Positions 11,830 to 20,799 of a DNA stretch of 38,755 bases are shown in pieces. Source of the DNA: Burkholderiaceae bacterium (lineage in GTDB: Bacteria; Pseudomonadota; Gammaproteobacteria; Burkholderiales; Burkholderiaceae_C); contig JAKOND010000255.1 of NCBI GenBank assembly GCA_022702125.1, forward strand, positions 1-38,755, given 5' to 3'. Below the pieces are notes generated by a model. It had not been told where the DNA came from. It did not search any database and saw only the letters and a program-made list of their open reading frames with translations. Position numbers and translations under genes: made by a program. Positions within the stretch are counted from its first letter, which is position 1; every line of letters begins with the position of its first letter.

Positions 11830-11866
11830 CGGGCCCCGCGCGGCCCGGGCGGGTGCGCGGGGCCCG
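11830..11866. terminator. Long perfect GC hairpin upstream of ureD
   Basis: CGGGCCCCGCGC (11830-11841) and GCGCGGGGCCCG (11855-11866) are perfect 12-base arms around a 13-base loop that itself contains GCCCGGGC. It starts 14 bases after the stop of the 36-codon ORF and ends 20 bases before ureD. No T-tract follows, so it may end transcription of the small ORF inefficiently or structure an mRNA leader. Confidence 0.5.
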
Positions 11867-11886
11867 CGTCCGTACACTGCCGCCCC

Positions 11887-12774
11887 ATGCCCTGGCACGC
11901 CCGACTCGACCTCGACTACCACCACGACCTTCCCGGCGATCCGCGCGCGGATCGCTCCGCCGACGGCGCCGCGCCGCCGCCCGGCCCGGCGCGCACCACC
12001 GCGCGCTACCGGCACGACGGCCCGTTGCGCATCCTGCAGAGCCTCTACCCCGAGGGCGCCGGCATCTGCCACAACGTGCTGGTGCATCCGCCGGGCGGGC
12101 TGGTCGGCGGCGACGTGCTGGACATCCGCATCCGCGCCGCGGCCGGCGCCCACGGCCTGGTCACCACGCCGGGCGCGACCCGCTTCTACCGTTCCGAGGG
12201 CGAAACGGCCGTGCAGCGCACCGCCATCGCGCTCGACCCCGGCGCGCGGCTCGAATGGCTGCCGCTGGAGGCGATCTGCTTCGACGGCTGCCTCGCCGAG
12301 AACCGGCTGCGGCTGGACCTGGCGCCCGGGGCGGAGCTGATCGGCTGGGACGTCGCCGCCTTCGGCCTGCCGCATGCCGGCAAGCCCTTCCTGCGCGGGA
12401 ACCTGCTGCAGCACCTGGAACTGCCGGGCACCTGGCTGGAGCGCGGCCGGATCGACGCCGCCGACGCCCGCCTGCTCGACGGGCCGCTGGGCCTGGCCGG
12501 CCACCGCTGCCTGGCCACCGTCTTCCTCGCGACCGGCACGCCGCTGCCGCGCGCCGCGCGCGAGCGGGCGCTGGACGCGGCGCGCGCCGTCCTCGACGCC
12601 CATGCGCTGCGCGGCACCGCCGGCGCCACCAGCCCGGACGGCCGCGTGGTGGTCGTACGCGCGCTGGCGCCGCTGGTCGAGCCGGCGATGCAGCTCATGA
12701 AGCAGGTGCGCGCCGCCTGGCGCGAAGCCTGCTGGGGCCTGCCGCCGACCGCGCCGCGCATCTGGGCGATGTGA
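11887..12774 (+). CDS. ureD: Urease accessory protein UreD
   Basis: A 295-residue protein of the UreD/UreH family, the scaffold that binds apo-urease and recruits UreF and UreG for nickel insertion. Recognisable blocks are [32 protein letters not shown], then [13 protein letters not shown], then [13 protein letters not shown] near residues 118-130, and the C-terminal [22 protein letters not shown]. Length is normal. There is no ribosome site before the ATG. A TACACT hexamer at 11873-11878 could be a -10 box, and would give an almost leaderless transcript. It is the first gene of the urease cluster. Confidence 0.95.
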   Translation: MPWHARLDLDYHHDLPGDPRADRSADGAAPPPGPARTTARYRHDGPLRILQSLYPEGAGICHNVLVHPPGGLVGGDVLDIRIRAAAGAHGLVTTPGATRFYRSEGETAVQRTAIALDPGARLEWLPLEAICFDGCLAENRLRLDLAPGAELIGWDVAAFGLPHAGKPFLRGNLLQHLELPGTWLERGRIDAADARLLDGPLGLAGHRCLATVFLATGTPLPRAARERALDAARAVLDAHALRGTAGATSPDGRVVVVRALAPLVEPAMQLMKQVRAAWREACWGLPPTAPRIWAM

Positions 12775-12910
12775 CCCGGCGGCGGCGCCGGAGCGGCCGC
12801 CCGCCGGCCGTCCATACGCCGGACGCCGTACCGGCCGCCGGCCCCGCCGGCACGGTTCCTGCGATACCCTCGCGGTCTCCGCATCCACCGCCGCCCCCGG
12901 CCCCCGCCGC

Positions 12911-13213
<303 letters not shown>

Positions 13214-13335
13214 GGCGGCGCGGCCCGGGAGGCCCGTCCGACCGCCCTCCCCGGGCCCCGGCCGTCCCCCGCCGCGCACCGCACCCCGCCCGCCAGTCCC
13301 GATTCCCTCGTCCGATCCCCGCCCCGGAGTCCCCG

Positions 13336-14013
13336 ATGCCCCGTACCCGCCCCGTCTCCCCCCTGTCACGCTTCTCCCGCCCGTCCCGCCTCGCCGGCGC
13401 CGCCGCCCTCCCCGTCCTGCTGGCCGCCGCGCCGCATGCCGTCCTCGCCCACGTCGGCGCCGACGGCGCGGCCCACCTGCACGACCGCATCCACGCCGAC
13501 CCGCTGGCGCAGTTCGTCGCCGGCATCGTCCACCCGCTGACCGGCGCCGACCACCTGGCCGCGATGCTGGCGGTGGGCCTGTGGTCGGCGCTGGCCGCGC
13601 GCCGGGGCGGCGCCGAGCTGCTGCGCGCGCCGCTCGCCTTCGCGGCGATGCTGCTGGCGGGCGCGCTGCTCGGGCTGCGCGGCGTGGCGCTGCCGGCGGT
13701 CGAGCCGATGATCGCCGCCTCGCTGCTGGTGCTGGGCCTGCTGGTCGCGACGCGGCTGCGGCTGCCGGCCGCCGCGGGCGCCCTGGCGGCGGGCGGCTTC
13801 GCGGTCTTCCACGGCGTGGCGCACGGCACCGAGATGGCGGGCGACGACCGCGCCGCCTGGATGCTGGCCGGCATGCTGGCGGCCACCCTCGGCCTGCACG
13901 CGGCGGGCATCGCCGCCGGCTGGGCGCTGCGCCGGCAGTCGGCCTGGCTGCCGCGCATCGCCGGCGCGCTGGTCGCCGGCCTGGGCGTGGCGCTGCTGGC
14001 CCGGATGGCCTGA
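13336..14013 (+). CDS. hupE: HupE/UreJ-family nickel permease
   Basis: A 225-residue membrane protein with a cleavable-looking N-terminal signal (ending near AVLAHVGADG) and about six hydrophobic segments. The family signature HPxxGxDHxxAMxxVG is intact as HPLTGADHLAAMLAVG, and a second conserved block reads FAVFHGVAHGTEM. These His/Asp residues bind or conduct nickel. Its place between ureA and ureB is the classic UreJ position and indicates nickel supply for urease. The gene may equally be called ureJ. Gap to ureA is 122 bases. Confidence 0.92.
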   Translation: MPRTRPVSPLSRFSRPSRLAGAAALPVLLAAAPHAVLAHVGADGAAHLHDRIHADPLAQFVAGIVHPLTGADHLAAMLAVGLWSALAARRGGAELLRAPLAFAAMLLAGALLGLRGVALPAVEPMIAASLLVLGLLVATRLRLPAAAGALAAGGFAVFHGVAHGTEMAGDDRAAWMLAGMLAATLGLHAAGIAAGWALRRQSAWLPRIAGALVAGLGVALLARMA

Positions 14014-14064
14014 GCCCGCCGTCCCGGCCTTGTCCCTTCCACCGCCGACACGGAGCCCCGCGCC

Positions 14065-14370
14065 ATGATCCCCGGAGAACTCTTCACCGACGACGGCGAG
14101 CACGTCCTCAACCCCGGCCGCCGCACGATCGTGCTGGTGGTGCGCAACGAGAGCGAGCGGCCGATCCAGGTCGGCTCGCACTACCACTTCGCCGAGACCA
14201 ACGGCGCGCTCGGCTTCGACCGCGACGCGGCGCGCGGCATGCGGCTCAACATCGCCTCGGGCACCGCGGTGCGCTTCGAGCCCGGGCAGCAGCGCACCGT
14301 CGAGCTGGTGGACTACGCCGGCGACCGGGTGGTCTACGGCTTCCGCGGCCTGACGCAAGGCCCGCTCTGA
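14065..14370 (+). CDS. ureB: Urease beta subunit UreB
   Basis: A 101-residue beta subunit. It begins [20 protein letters not shown] and carries [39 protein letters not shown] and the C-terminal [11 protein letters not shown] expected of the family. It forms the outer part of the urease trimer. It follows hupE by 51 bases. Confidence 0.97.
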   Translation: MIPGELFTDDGEHVLNPGRRTIVLVVRNESERPIQVGSHYHFAETNGALGFDRDAARGMRLNIASGTAVRFEPGQQRTVELVDYAGDRVVYGFRGLTQGPL

Positions 14371-14466
14371 TCCACGGCGGCGGGCCGGCCCTCGCCGCCC
14401 CCGCAGCCGCCGATCCCTCGAACCCATGCACGACATCACGCTCCAGCCAGCGTTCCACCTTGGCTT

Positions 14467-14487
14467 GTAGCTCCTGATTCCATAGCA
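14467..14487. repeat. AT-rich 'TAGC' dispersed repeat, copy 1
   Basis: A 21-base segment starting GTAGCT and ending TCCATAGCA in the ureB-ureC gap. It agrees at 18 of 21 positions with a second copy inside ureF (19554-19574). Its A+T content stands out from the surrounding DNA. Similar short TAGC-cored sequences are, from memory, widespread in Comamonadaceae genomes. Confidence 0.55.
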
Positions 14488-14515
14488 AACCCTCCCACCT
14501 TCCACGGAACCAGCC

Positions 14516-16234
14516 ATGGCCACCATCTCGCGCCGCGCCTATGCGGAAATCTTCGGACCCACCGTCGGCGACCGGGTGCGGCTGGCCGACACCGACCTGG
14601 TGATCGAGGTCGAACGGGACTACACCCTGGCGGCCGGCAGCTACGGCGAGGAGGTCAAGTTCGGCGGCGGCAAGACCATCCGCGACGGCATGGCGCAGAG
14701 CCAGCGCACCAACGCCCGGGGCGCGGTCGATCTGGTGCTGACCAACGCCCTTGTCCTCGACCACTGGGGCATCGTCAAGGCCGACATCGGCATCGTCGGC
14801 GGCCGCATCGCCCGCATCGGCAAGGCCGGCAATCCCGACACCCAGCCCGGCGTGGACATCGTCATCGGCCCGGGCACCGAGGTGCTGTCCTGCGAGGGCA
14901 GCATCGTGACCGCCGGCGCCATCGACAGTCACATCCACTTCATCAGCCCGCAGCAGATCGAGGAGGCGCTCGCCTCCGGCACCACCACCATGCTCGGCGG
15001 CGGCACCGGCCCGGCCACCGGCACCTTCGCCACCACCTGCACGCCGGGCCCGTGGAACATCGAGCGCATGCTGCAGGCGGCCGACGCCTTCCCGATGAAC
15101 CTCGGCTTCTTCGGCAAGGGCAACGCCAGCCGGCCCGAGGCGCTGCGCGAGCAGGTCGACGCCGGCGTGGTCGGCCTGAAGCTGCACGAGGACTGGGGCA
15201 CCACCCCCGCGGCGATCGACACCTGCCTGTCGGTGGCCGACGAGACCGACATCCAGGTCGCGATCCACAGCGACACCCTCAACGAATCCGGCTTCGTCGA
15301 GAACACCATCGCCGCCGCCGCCGGACGCGGCATCTGCGCCTTCCACACCGCAGGCGCCGGCGGCGGCCACGCGCCGGACATCCTGCGGGTGGTGGGCGAG
15401 GCCAACTTCCTGCCCTCCTCCACCAACCCGACCATGCCCTACACCGTCAACACGCTCGACGAGCACGTCGACATGCTGATGGTCTGCCACCACCTCGACC
15501 CCTCCATCGCCGAGGACCTGGCCTTCGCCGAGAGCCGCATCCGCAAGGAGACCATCGCCGCCGAGGACATCCTGCACGACATCGGCGCGATCAGCATGTT
15601 CAGCAGCGACAGCCAGGCGATGGGCCGGGTCGGCGAGGTCACCCTGCGCTGCTGGCAGACGGCGCACAAGATGAAGCAGCAGCGCGGCGCGCTCGACGGC
15701 GACAGCGCGCGCAACGACAACGTCCGCGCCAAGCGCTACATCGCCAAGCTGACCATCAACCCGGCCCTCGCCCACGGCATCGCCCACGAGGTCGGCAGCC
15801 TGGAGGAAGGCAAGTGGGCCGACATCGTGCTCTGGAAGCCGGCCTTCTTCGGCGTCAAGCCGACCGCCATCCTCAAGGGCGGCCAGATCGCGCTGGCCGC
15901 GATGGGCGACCCCAACGCCTCGATCCCGACGCCGCAGCCGGTGCACTACCGGCCCATGTTCGGCGCCTTCGGCGGCGCGGTGGCGCGCGGATCGCTCACC
16001 TTCGTGTCGCAGGCCGGGCTCGCGAACGGCATCGGCGAGCGCTTCGGCCTGCGCAAGACGCTCTCGGCGGTGAAGGGCATCCGCGGCGTGCGCAAGCAGC
16101 ACATGGTGCACAACGGCGCCACCCCGCGCATGGAGATCGACGCCCAGACCTACGCCGTCCGCGCCGACGGCCAGCTCCTGACCTGCGAACCCGCGCGGGT
16201 GCTGCCGATGGCGCAGCGGTATTTCCTGTTCTGA
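14516..16234 (+). CDS. ureC: Urease alpha (catalytic) subunit UreC
   Basis: A 572-residue catalytic subunit that hydrolyses urea to ammonia and carbamate at a bis-nickel centre. Nickel ligands are all present at +5 relative to Klebsiella numbering: His139, His141 (SHIHF), carbamylated Lys222 (GLKLHEDWG), His251, His277 and Asp365 (SSDSQAMGR). The catalytic flap His is in MVCHHLD. One deviation: the motif I expect as [12 protein letters not shown] reads [12 protein letters not shown], with Ala279 next to a nickel ligand. C-terminus PMAQRYFLF is canonical. The 145-base gap after ureB holds the TAGC repeat. The gene ends 18 bases from the convergent toxin gene. Confidence 0.98.
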   Translation: MATISRRAYAEIFGPTVGDRVRLADTDLVIEVERDYTLAAGSYGEEVKFGGGKTIRDGMAQSQRTNARGAVDLVLTNALVLDHWGIVKADIGIVGGRIARIGKAGNPDTQPGVDIVIGPGTEVLSCEGSIVTAGAIDSHIHFISPQQIEEALASGTTTMLGGGTGPATGTFATTCTPGPWNIERMLQAADAFPMNLGFFGKGNASRPEALREQVDAGVVGLKLHEDWGTTPAAIDTCLSVADETDIQVAIHSDTLNESGFVENTIAAAAGRGICAFHTAGAGGGHAPDILRVVGEANFLPSSTNPTMPYTVNTLDEHVDMLMVCHHLDPSIAEDLAFAESRIRKETIAAEDILHDIGAISMFSSDSQAMGRVGEVTLRCWQTAHKMKQQRGALDGDSARNDNVRAKRYIAKLTINPALAHGIAHEVGSLEEGKWADIVLWKPAFFGVKPTAILKGGQIALAAMGDPNASIPTPQPVHYRPMFGAFGGAVARGSLTFVSQAGLANGIGERFGLRKTLSAVKGIRGVRKQHMVHNGATPRMEIDAQTYAVRADGQLLTCEPARVLPMAQRYFLF

Positions 16235-16252
16235 GCGACGCGCCCGCGGGCT

Positions 16253-16669
16253 TCAGACGCCGCGGGGCCGGATGTGGCCGCGCAGCCAGTCCGCGAAAGC
16301 GGCCTCGTCCAGCACGCCCGCGGCCACGTCGAGCATGGTCAGTGTCGCCTCCACCTGCGTGGCGCGCAGGCGGTAGCCGTTGAGCGCGAGGAACAGACCG
16401 ACAGCGAGGAACGCCACGCGCTTGTTGCCATCGACGAAAGGCTGGTTCTTCGCCAGCCCGACGCCGTAGCTCGCGGCCAGCGCGGCGATGTCCGGATCGC
16501 CATGGAGCGCCGGATTCCGGGGACGTCCCAAGGCCGACTCGAACAGCCCCCGGTCCCGCAATCCGACGGCGCCTCCATGCTCCGCCAGGCTTTCCCCGTG
16601 CAGCAGCATCAGGGATCCCCGGTCGATCCAGCGCCAGCGGGTCGGCGCGTTGGCCGGCGTCGCGGTCAC
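16253..16669 (-). CDS. doc: Doc/Fic-type (death-on-curing) toxin
   Basis: A 138-residue protein of the Doc branch of the Fic fold. Phage P1 Doc phosphorylates and inactivates elongation factor Tu. Visible features: an N-terminal LMLLHGESLAEHGGAVGLRDRGLFESALGRP block typical of Doc, and the active-site loop QPFVDGNKR at residues 76-84. In the usual motif HxFx(D/E)GN(K/G) the first residue is the catalytic His; here it is Gln76. Asp80, Asn82, Lys83 and Arg84 are kept. Its ATG overlaps the antitoxin stop (ATGA), indicating translational coupling. It converges with ureC. Confidence 0.85.
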   Translation of the reverse strand: MTATPANAPTRWRWIDRGSLMLLHGESLAEHGGAVGLRDRGLFESALGRPRNPALHGDPDIAALAASYGVGLAKNQPFVDGNKRVAFLAVGLFLALNGYRLRATQVEATLTMLDVAAGVLDEAAFADWLRGHIRPRGV

Positions 16670-16893
16670 TTGGCGAGTTGGCGGAAGGTGTCGCGGAATT
16701 CGTGCATGAACTCGCGACCCAGTTTCAGCTGCTCTTCGAGCTGGGGGTCGTAGGGCGTAAGCGTGACGCCACCGTCGGGGGTCTCGGTGGCGAAGACGAC
16801 GTCGCCCCTCCCCACCTTGAGACGGGCCAGGATTTCCTTGGGCAGGATGACGCCTACCGAATTACCGATCTGGGTGATTTTGAGTGCAGACAT
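16666..16893 (-). CDS. AbrB/MazE/SpoVT-family antitoxin
   Basis: A 75-residue protein. The swapped-hairpin DNA-binding domain fills the first 50 residues (ITQIGNSVGVILPKEILARLKVGRGD), followed by a charged helix (LEEQLKLGREFMHEFRDTF) likely to bind and block the toxin. It is the first gene of the pair and overlaps the toxin by four bases. I chose the ATG at 16893, with an AGGGG ribosome site about 8 bases upstream, over longer forms from 16944 because the fold begins here and the operator lies between the two. It probably represses its own promoter. Confidence 0.88.
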   Translation of the reverse strand: MSALKITQIGNSVGVILPKEILARLKVGRGDVVFATETPDGGVTLTPYDPQLEEQLKLGREFMHEFRDTFRQLAK

Positions 16894-16911
16894 GGCCGGA
16901 CGCCCCTGAGT

Positions 16912-16927
16912 TATAACGAACGTTATA
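16912..16927. promoter_or_regulatory. Operator overlapping the toxin-antitoxin promoter
   Basis: TATAACGAACGTTATA is a perfect inverted repeat (7-base arms, AA centre), 18 bases upstream of the antitoxin ATG. On the minus strand it contains TATAAC, a good -10 box, so a bound AbrB-type dimer would block the promoter. It is also an isolated AT-rich patch in GC-rich DNA. Confidence 0.6.
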
Positions 16928-17020
16928 TTACCTTTCGTCCCCACCGAAATCCATGCCTGTCCGGAGCTTGCAACCGGTCATACATCCTGCAGCGGATCGG
17001 CCAGAAAATCCGGCCCCACC

Positions 17021-18652
17021 ATGAACACTTCCGTATTCGCCCCCGCACTCTCCCGGCCCGCAGGAGGGCGCCTGTCCCGCCTGCGCCCCGCGCTGGGGCG
17101 CGCCTTCCTGGCGCTGGCGGTGTGCGCCGGCCTGGCGGGCTGCATGCTGCCGCCGCGCGAGGGGCTGACCGCCTCGCAGGCGCTGGCGCCCGCCGAGGCG
17201 ACCTCCACCGCGATCGGGCGGGCGGTGGCGCAGCGGGCGGCGGCCCAGCCGCCGGGCGCCTCGGGCATCCACCCGCTGCCCGACGGCATCGACGCCTTCG
17301 CCGCGCGGATGCTGCTGGCCGCGGCGGCCGAGCGCACGCTGGACGTGCAGTCCTACATCTGGCGCGACGACACCACCGGCCGGCTGATGCTGCAGGCGCT
17401 GCGCGAGGCGGCCGACCGGGGCGTGCGGGTGCGGATGCTGCTCGACGACAACGGCATCCCGGGGCTGGACAAGGTGCTGGCGGCGCTCGACGCGCACCCC
17501 GCCATCGAGGTGCGGCTGTTCAACCCGTTCGCGGTGCGCTGGTTCAAGCCGCTGGGCTTCGTCACCGACTTCTCGCGCGCCAACCGGCGGATGCACAACA
17601 AGTCCTTCACCGCCGACGCGCAGGCCACCATCATCGGCGGGCGCAACATCGGCGACGAGTACTTCGACGCGCTGGTGGAGGGGCTGGTCTTCGCCGACCT
17701 CGACATGCTGGCCTTCGGCCCGGCGGCGCGGGACATCTCGGCCGACTTCGACCGCTACTGGGCCAGCGCCTCGGCCTATCCGGTGTCGCTGCTGGTGGCG
17801 CCCGGGCCGCCCTCGGACCTCGCGCCGCTCGACCGCATCCGCGCCGAGGTGGCGGCCGACCCGCAGAAGCGCCGCTACCTGCGCGAGGCCAAGGGATCGG
17901 AGTTCGCCACCGACCTGCAGGCCGGCCGCCTGGCGCTGGAGTGGGCGCCGGTGCAGACCCTGAGCGACGACCCGGCCAAGGGCCAGGGCCCGGTCGCGCG
18001 CAGCGACCTGATGGCCTCCGAGCTGCAGCGCCTGCTGCGCAAGCCGCGGCGCGACGTGGAGCTGGTGTCCGCCTACTTCGTGCCCGGCGCCGAGGGCGTG
18101 GCCGCCTTCTCCGCGCTGGCGCGGGAAGGCGTGCGGGTGCGCATCCTGACCAACGCGCTGGAGGCCACCGACGTGCCCGCGGTGCATTCGGGCTACGCCA
18201 AGCGCCGCGTGCCGCTGCTGCGGGCCGGCGTGGAACTCTTCGAGATGCGCCGCCAGGGCGAGACGCCGGGCGGCAGGGGCGGCGGCAGCGGCAGCGACCC
18301 CGGCTCGGGCGTCGGCAGCTCGGGGTCGAGCCTGCACGCCAAGACCTTCTCGGTGGACCGCGAGCGGGTCTTCATCGGTTCCTTCAACTTCGATCCGCGC
18401 TCGGCCGGGCTCAACACCGAACTCGGCTTCGTCATCGACAGCCCGGCGCTGGCCGCCCGTGTCGAGGACGCCTTCACCCAGCACATCCCCGCGCAGTCCT
18501 ACTCGGTGCGGCTGGACCCCGAGGGCCGGCTGTACTGGCTCGAACCCACGCCCGCCGGCACGGTCCGCCACGACATCGAACCCGGCACCACCTGGTGGAA
18601 GCGCACCGCGGTGCGCCTGCTGTCGCTGCTGCCGATCGAATGGCTGCTGTGA
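17021..18652 (+). CDS. Phospholipase D/cardiolipin synthase-like lipoprotein
   Basis: A 543-residue protein with two HKD catalytic motifs: HNKSFTAD (His192, Lys194, Asp199) and HAKTFSVD (His439, Lys441, Asp446). Each is followed by the expected IGGRNIGDEYF or IGSFNFDPRS. The N-terminus has a hydrophobic stretch ending in the lipobox LAGC, so it is probably a membrane-anchored lipoprotein facing the periplasm. Its family includes ClsC/YmdC-type enzymes, which make cardiolipin or transfer phosphatidyl groups. A Gly/Ser-rich linker of about 20 residues precedes the second HKD and may be a loop expansion. It lies between ureC and ureE, where it has no obvious urease role. Confidence 0.9.
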   Translation: MNTSVFAPALSRPAGGRLSRLRPALGRAFLALAVCAGLAGCMLPPREGLTASQALAPAEATSTAIGRAVAQRAAAQPPGASGIHPLPDGIDAFAARMLLAAAAERTLDVQSYIWRDDTTGRLMLQALREAADRGVRVRMLLDDNGIPGLDKVLAALDAHPAIEVRLFNPFAVRWFKPLGFVTDFSRANRRMHNKSFTADAQATIIGGRNIGDEYFDALVEGLVFADLDMLAFGPAARDISADFDRYWASASAYPVSLLVAPGPPSDLAPLDRIRAEVAADPQKRRYLREAKGSEFATDLQAGRLALEWAPVQTLSDDPAKGQGPVARSDLMASELQRLLRKPRRDVELVSAYFVPGAEGVAAFSALAREGVRVRILTNALEATDVPAVHSGYAKRRVPLLRAGVELFEMRRQGETPGGRGGGSGSDPGSGVGSSGSSLHAKTFSVDRERVFIGSFNFDPRSAGLNTELGFVIDSPALAARVEDAFTQHIPAQSYSVRLDPEGRLYWLEPTPAGTVRHDIEPGTTWWKRTAVRLLSLLPIEWLL

Positions 18653-18679
18653 CGCGCCCGGATTGACGGCGGCGCTACG

Positions 18680-19420
18680 ATGGATGCCATGCTCACCGCC
18701 AACAAACTCATGCCCGCCGGACGCGGCCTCGCCCCGGTCCTGCTCAAGCGCGCCGCCACCGTCGAACTCGACTGGGACGTGCGCCAGAAAAGCCGTTTCG
18801 ACGCCACCGACAGCGCCGGCCGGCGCCTCGGCGTCTTCCTGCCGCGCGGCACGCTGGTGCGCGGCGGCGACGTGCTGGTGGCCGAGGACGGCTCGCTGGT
18901 GCGCGTGCTCGCCGCCCCGCAGCCGGTGCTGCGCATCACGCCCTGCGCCGCGCACGGATCGCCCTTCGACCTGACCCGCGCCGCCTACCACCTGGGCAAC
19001 CGGCACGTGCCGATCGAGCTGCGCCCCGACCACCTGCAGATCGAGCCCGACCATGTGCTGGCCGACATGCTGCGCGCGCAGCACCTGACGGTGCAGGAGA
19101 CCGTCGCCCCCTTCGAGCCCGAGGGCGGCGCCTACGGCGCGCAGGGCGGCGGGCACGGGCATTCGCACGGTCACGATCACGATCACGGGCACGCGCATGC
19201 CCATGGCCATGGCCACGCGCACGAGGACGGCCACGGCCACGCCCCGGCGGCAGCGCCCGCCGCGGCCGCGGCGCCCCCCCATGTCCACGGCCCCGGCTGC
19301 GGCCACGCGCACCACGGCCATCACGACGACCACGGCCGGGATCACGACCGCGGCCACGGCTCCGCCGCCGCGCCGGCAGTCCCGGTGCCGTTCCACCCGC
19401 GCCGTCCGTCCGGTGCCTGA
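18680..19420 (+). CDS. ureE: Urease accessory protein UreE with long His-rich tail
   Basis: A 246-residue nickel-binding metallochaperone that hands nickel to UreG. The folded part (about residues 1-150) shows [26 protein letters not shown], then [21 protein letters not shown] and the [29 protein letters not shown] metal-site region. The C-terminal 90 residues are extremely rich in His-Gly, His-Asp and His-Ala pairs, with about 25 histidines and one Cys (GCGH). This suggests strong nickel storage capacity. A start at Met4 (18689) is equally possible and matches many relatives that begin MLTANKL. It is followed directly by ureF with an overlap. Confidence 0.95.
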   Translation: MDAMLTANKLMPAGRGLAPVLLKRAATVELDWDVRQKSRFDATDSAGRRLGVFLPRGTLVRGGDVLVAEDGSLVRVLAAPQPVLRITPCAAHGSPFDLTRAAYHLGNRHVPIELRPDHLQIEPDHVLADMLRAQHLTVQETVAPFEPEGGAYGAQGGGHGHSHGHDHDHGHAHAHGHGHAHEDGHGHAPAAAPAAAAAPPHVHGPGCGHAHHGHHDDHGRDHDRGHGSAAAPAVPVPFHPRRPSGA

Positions 19421-20114
19421 TCCGGCCGCCGGCGTGTCCGCGTCCGCCGTCAGCCCCGGCCTGCTGCAGCTGATCTGGCTGGCATCGCCGGCGCTGCCGG
19501 TGGGCGGCTTCTCCTACTCGGAAGGCCTGGAAGCCGCCGTGGAATGCGGGGCGGTAGCTACCGAATCCATAGCATCCGATTGGCTGGCCCACCAGCTGCA
19601 CCTGGTGCTGGCCCGCAGCGACCTGGCGGTGCTGGCGCAGGCGGTGCCGGCGGCGCGCGCCGGCGACGTCGCCCGGCTGCGCGCGCTCGACGCCTGGGTG
19701 CGCCAGACGCGCGAGACCAGCGAGATGCGGCTGCAGGCCGAGCAGATGGGCCGCTCGCTGGCCGACTGGCTGCGCGGGCTGCATCCGGACGACGCCGGGC
19801 CGCTGGCCGGCTGGCAACCGACCTACCCGGTCGCCTTCGCGGTCGCCGCCGCGCGCACCGACGCGGGCGCGGCCGACATCTGCGCCGCCTTCGCCTTCGG
19901 CTGGGCCGAGAACATGGTGCAGTCGGCCCTCAAGTCGGTGCCGCTGGGCCAGAGCGCCGGCCAGCGCATCCTGGCCCGGCTGGCCGGCGAGGTGCCGCGC
20001 GCGGTGGCCGACGCCATGGCCCGCACCGACGACGACCGCCAGGCGCTCAACCCGATGCTCGCCATCCTCTCGGCGCGCCACGAGACCCAGTATTCCCGCC
20101 TCTTCCGCAGCTGA
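19413..20114 (+). CDS. ureF: Urease accessory protein UreF
   Basis: A 233-residue all-helical protein that links UreD to UreG and controls nickel insertion. Family hallmarks: [28 protein letters not shown] near the start, [20 protein letters not shown], and the C-terminal [19 protein letters not shown]. The frame stays open upstream into the ureE tail. I place the start at the GTG at 19413, overlapping the ureE stop, because it gives normal length; a GTG at 19434 is the alternative. No ribosome site is evident. Residues about 48-58 ([11 protein letters not shown]) are encoded by AT-rich, rare-codon sequence corresponding to the dispersed TAGC repeat. Confidence 0.93.
   Translation: MPDPAAGVSASAVSPGLLQLIWLASPALPVGGFSYSEGLEAAVECGAVATESIASDWLAHQLHLVLARSDLAVLAQAVPAARAGDVARLRALDAWVRQTRETSEMRLQAEQMGRSLADWLRGLHPDDAGPLAGWQPTYPVAFAVAAARTDAGAADICAAFAFGWAENMVQSALKSVPLGQSAGQRILARLAGEVPRAVADAMARTDDDRQALNPMLAILSARHETQYSRLFRS
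19554..19574. repeat. AT-rich 'TAGC' dispersed repeat, copy 2, inside ureF
   Basis: This 21-base segment starts GTAGCT and ends TCCATAGCA. It matches the copy at 14467-14487 at 18 of 21 positions, same orientation. It is read in frame by ureF and uses codons (GTA, GCT, ATA, GCA) otherwise rare here, suggesting that a mobile or dispersed repeat was absorbed into the gene. Confidence 0.55.
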
Positions 20115-20143
20115 AACCCCCTCCCCCTGAAGGCACGCCTCCC

Positions 20144-20794
<651 letters not shown>

Positions 20795-20799
20795 CGGCC

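Noticed and set aside
14246-16111. 621-codon minus-strand frame opposite ureC
   Set aside because: No protein-like features; ureC is unambiguous.
16235-17020. Insertion sequence or transposon carrying the toxin-antitoxin pair
   Set aside because: No transposase, terminal inverted repeats or target duplications could be found.
19150-19370. CRISPR-like repetition
   Set aside because: The repetition is codon-level His-Gly/His-Asp coding in ureE, without spacers or constant repeats.
19197-19412. Longer UreF start inside the ureE His-rich region
   Set aside because: The extension is a frame-shifted reading of the His repeat (Thr/Arg/Ala-rich) and not UreF-like.
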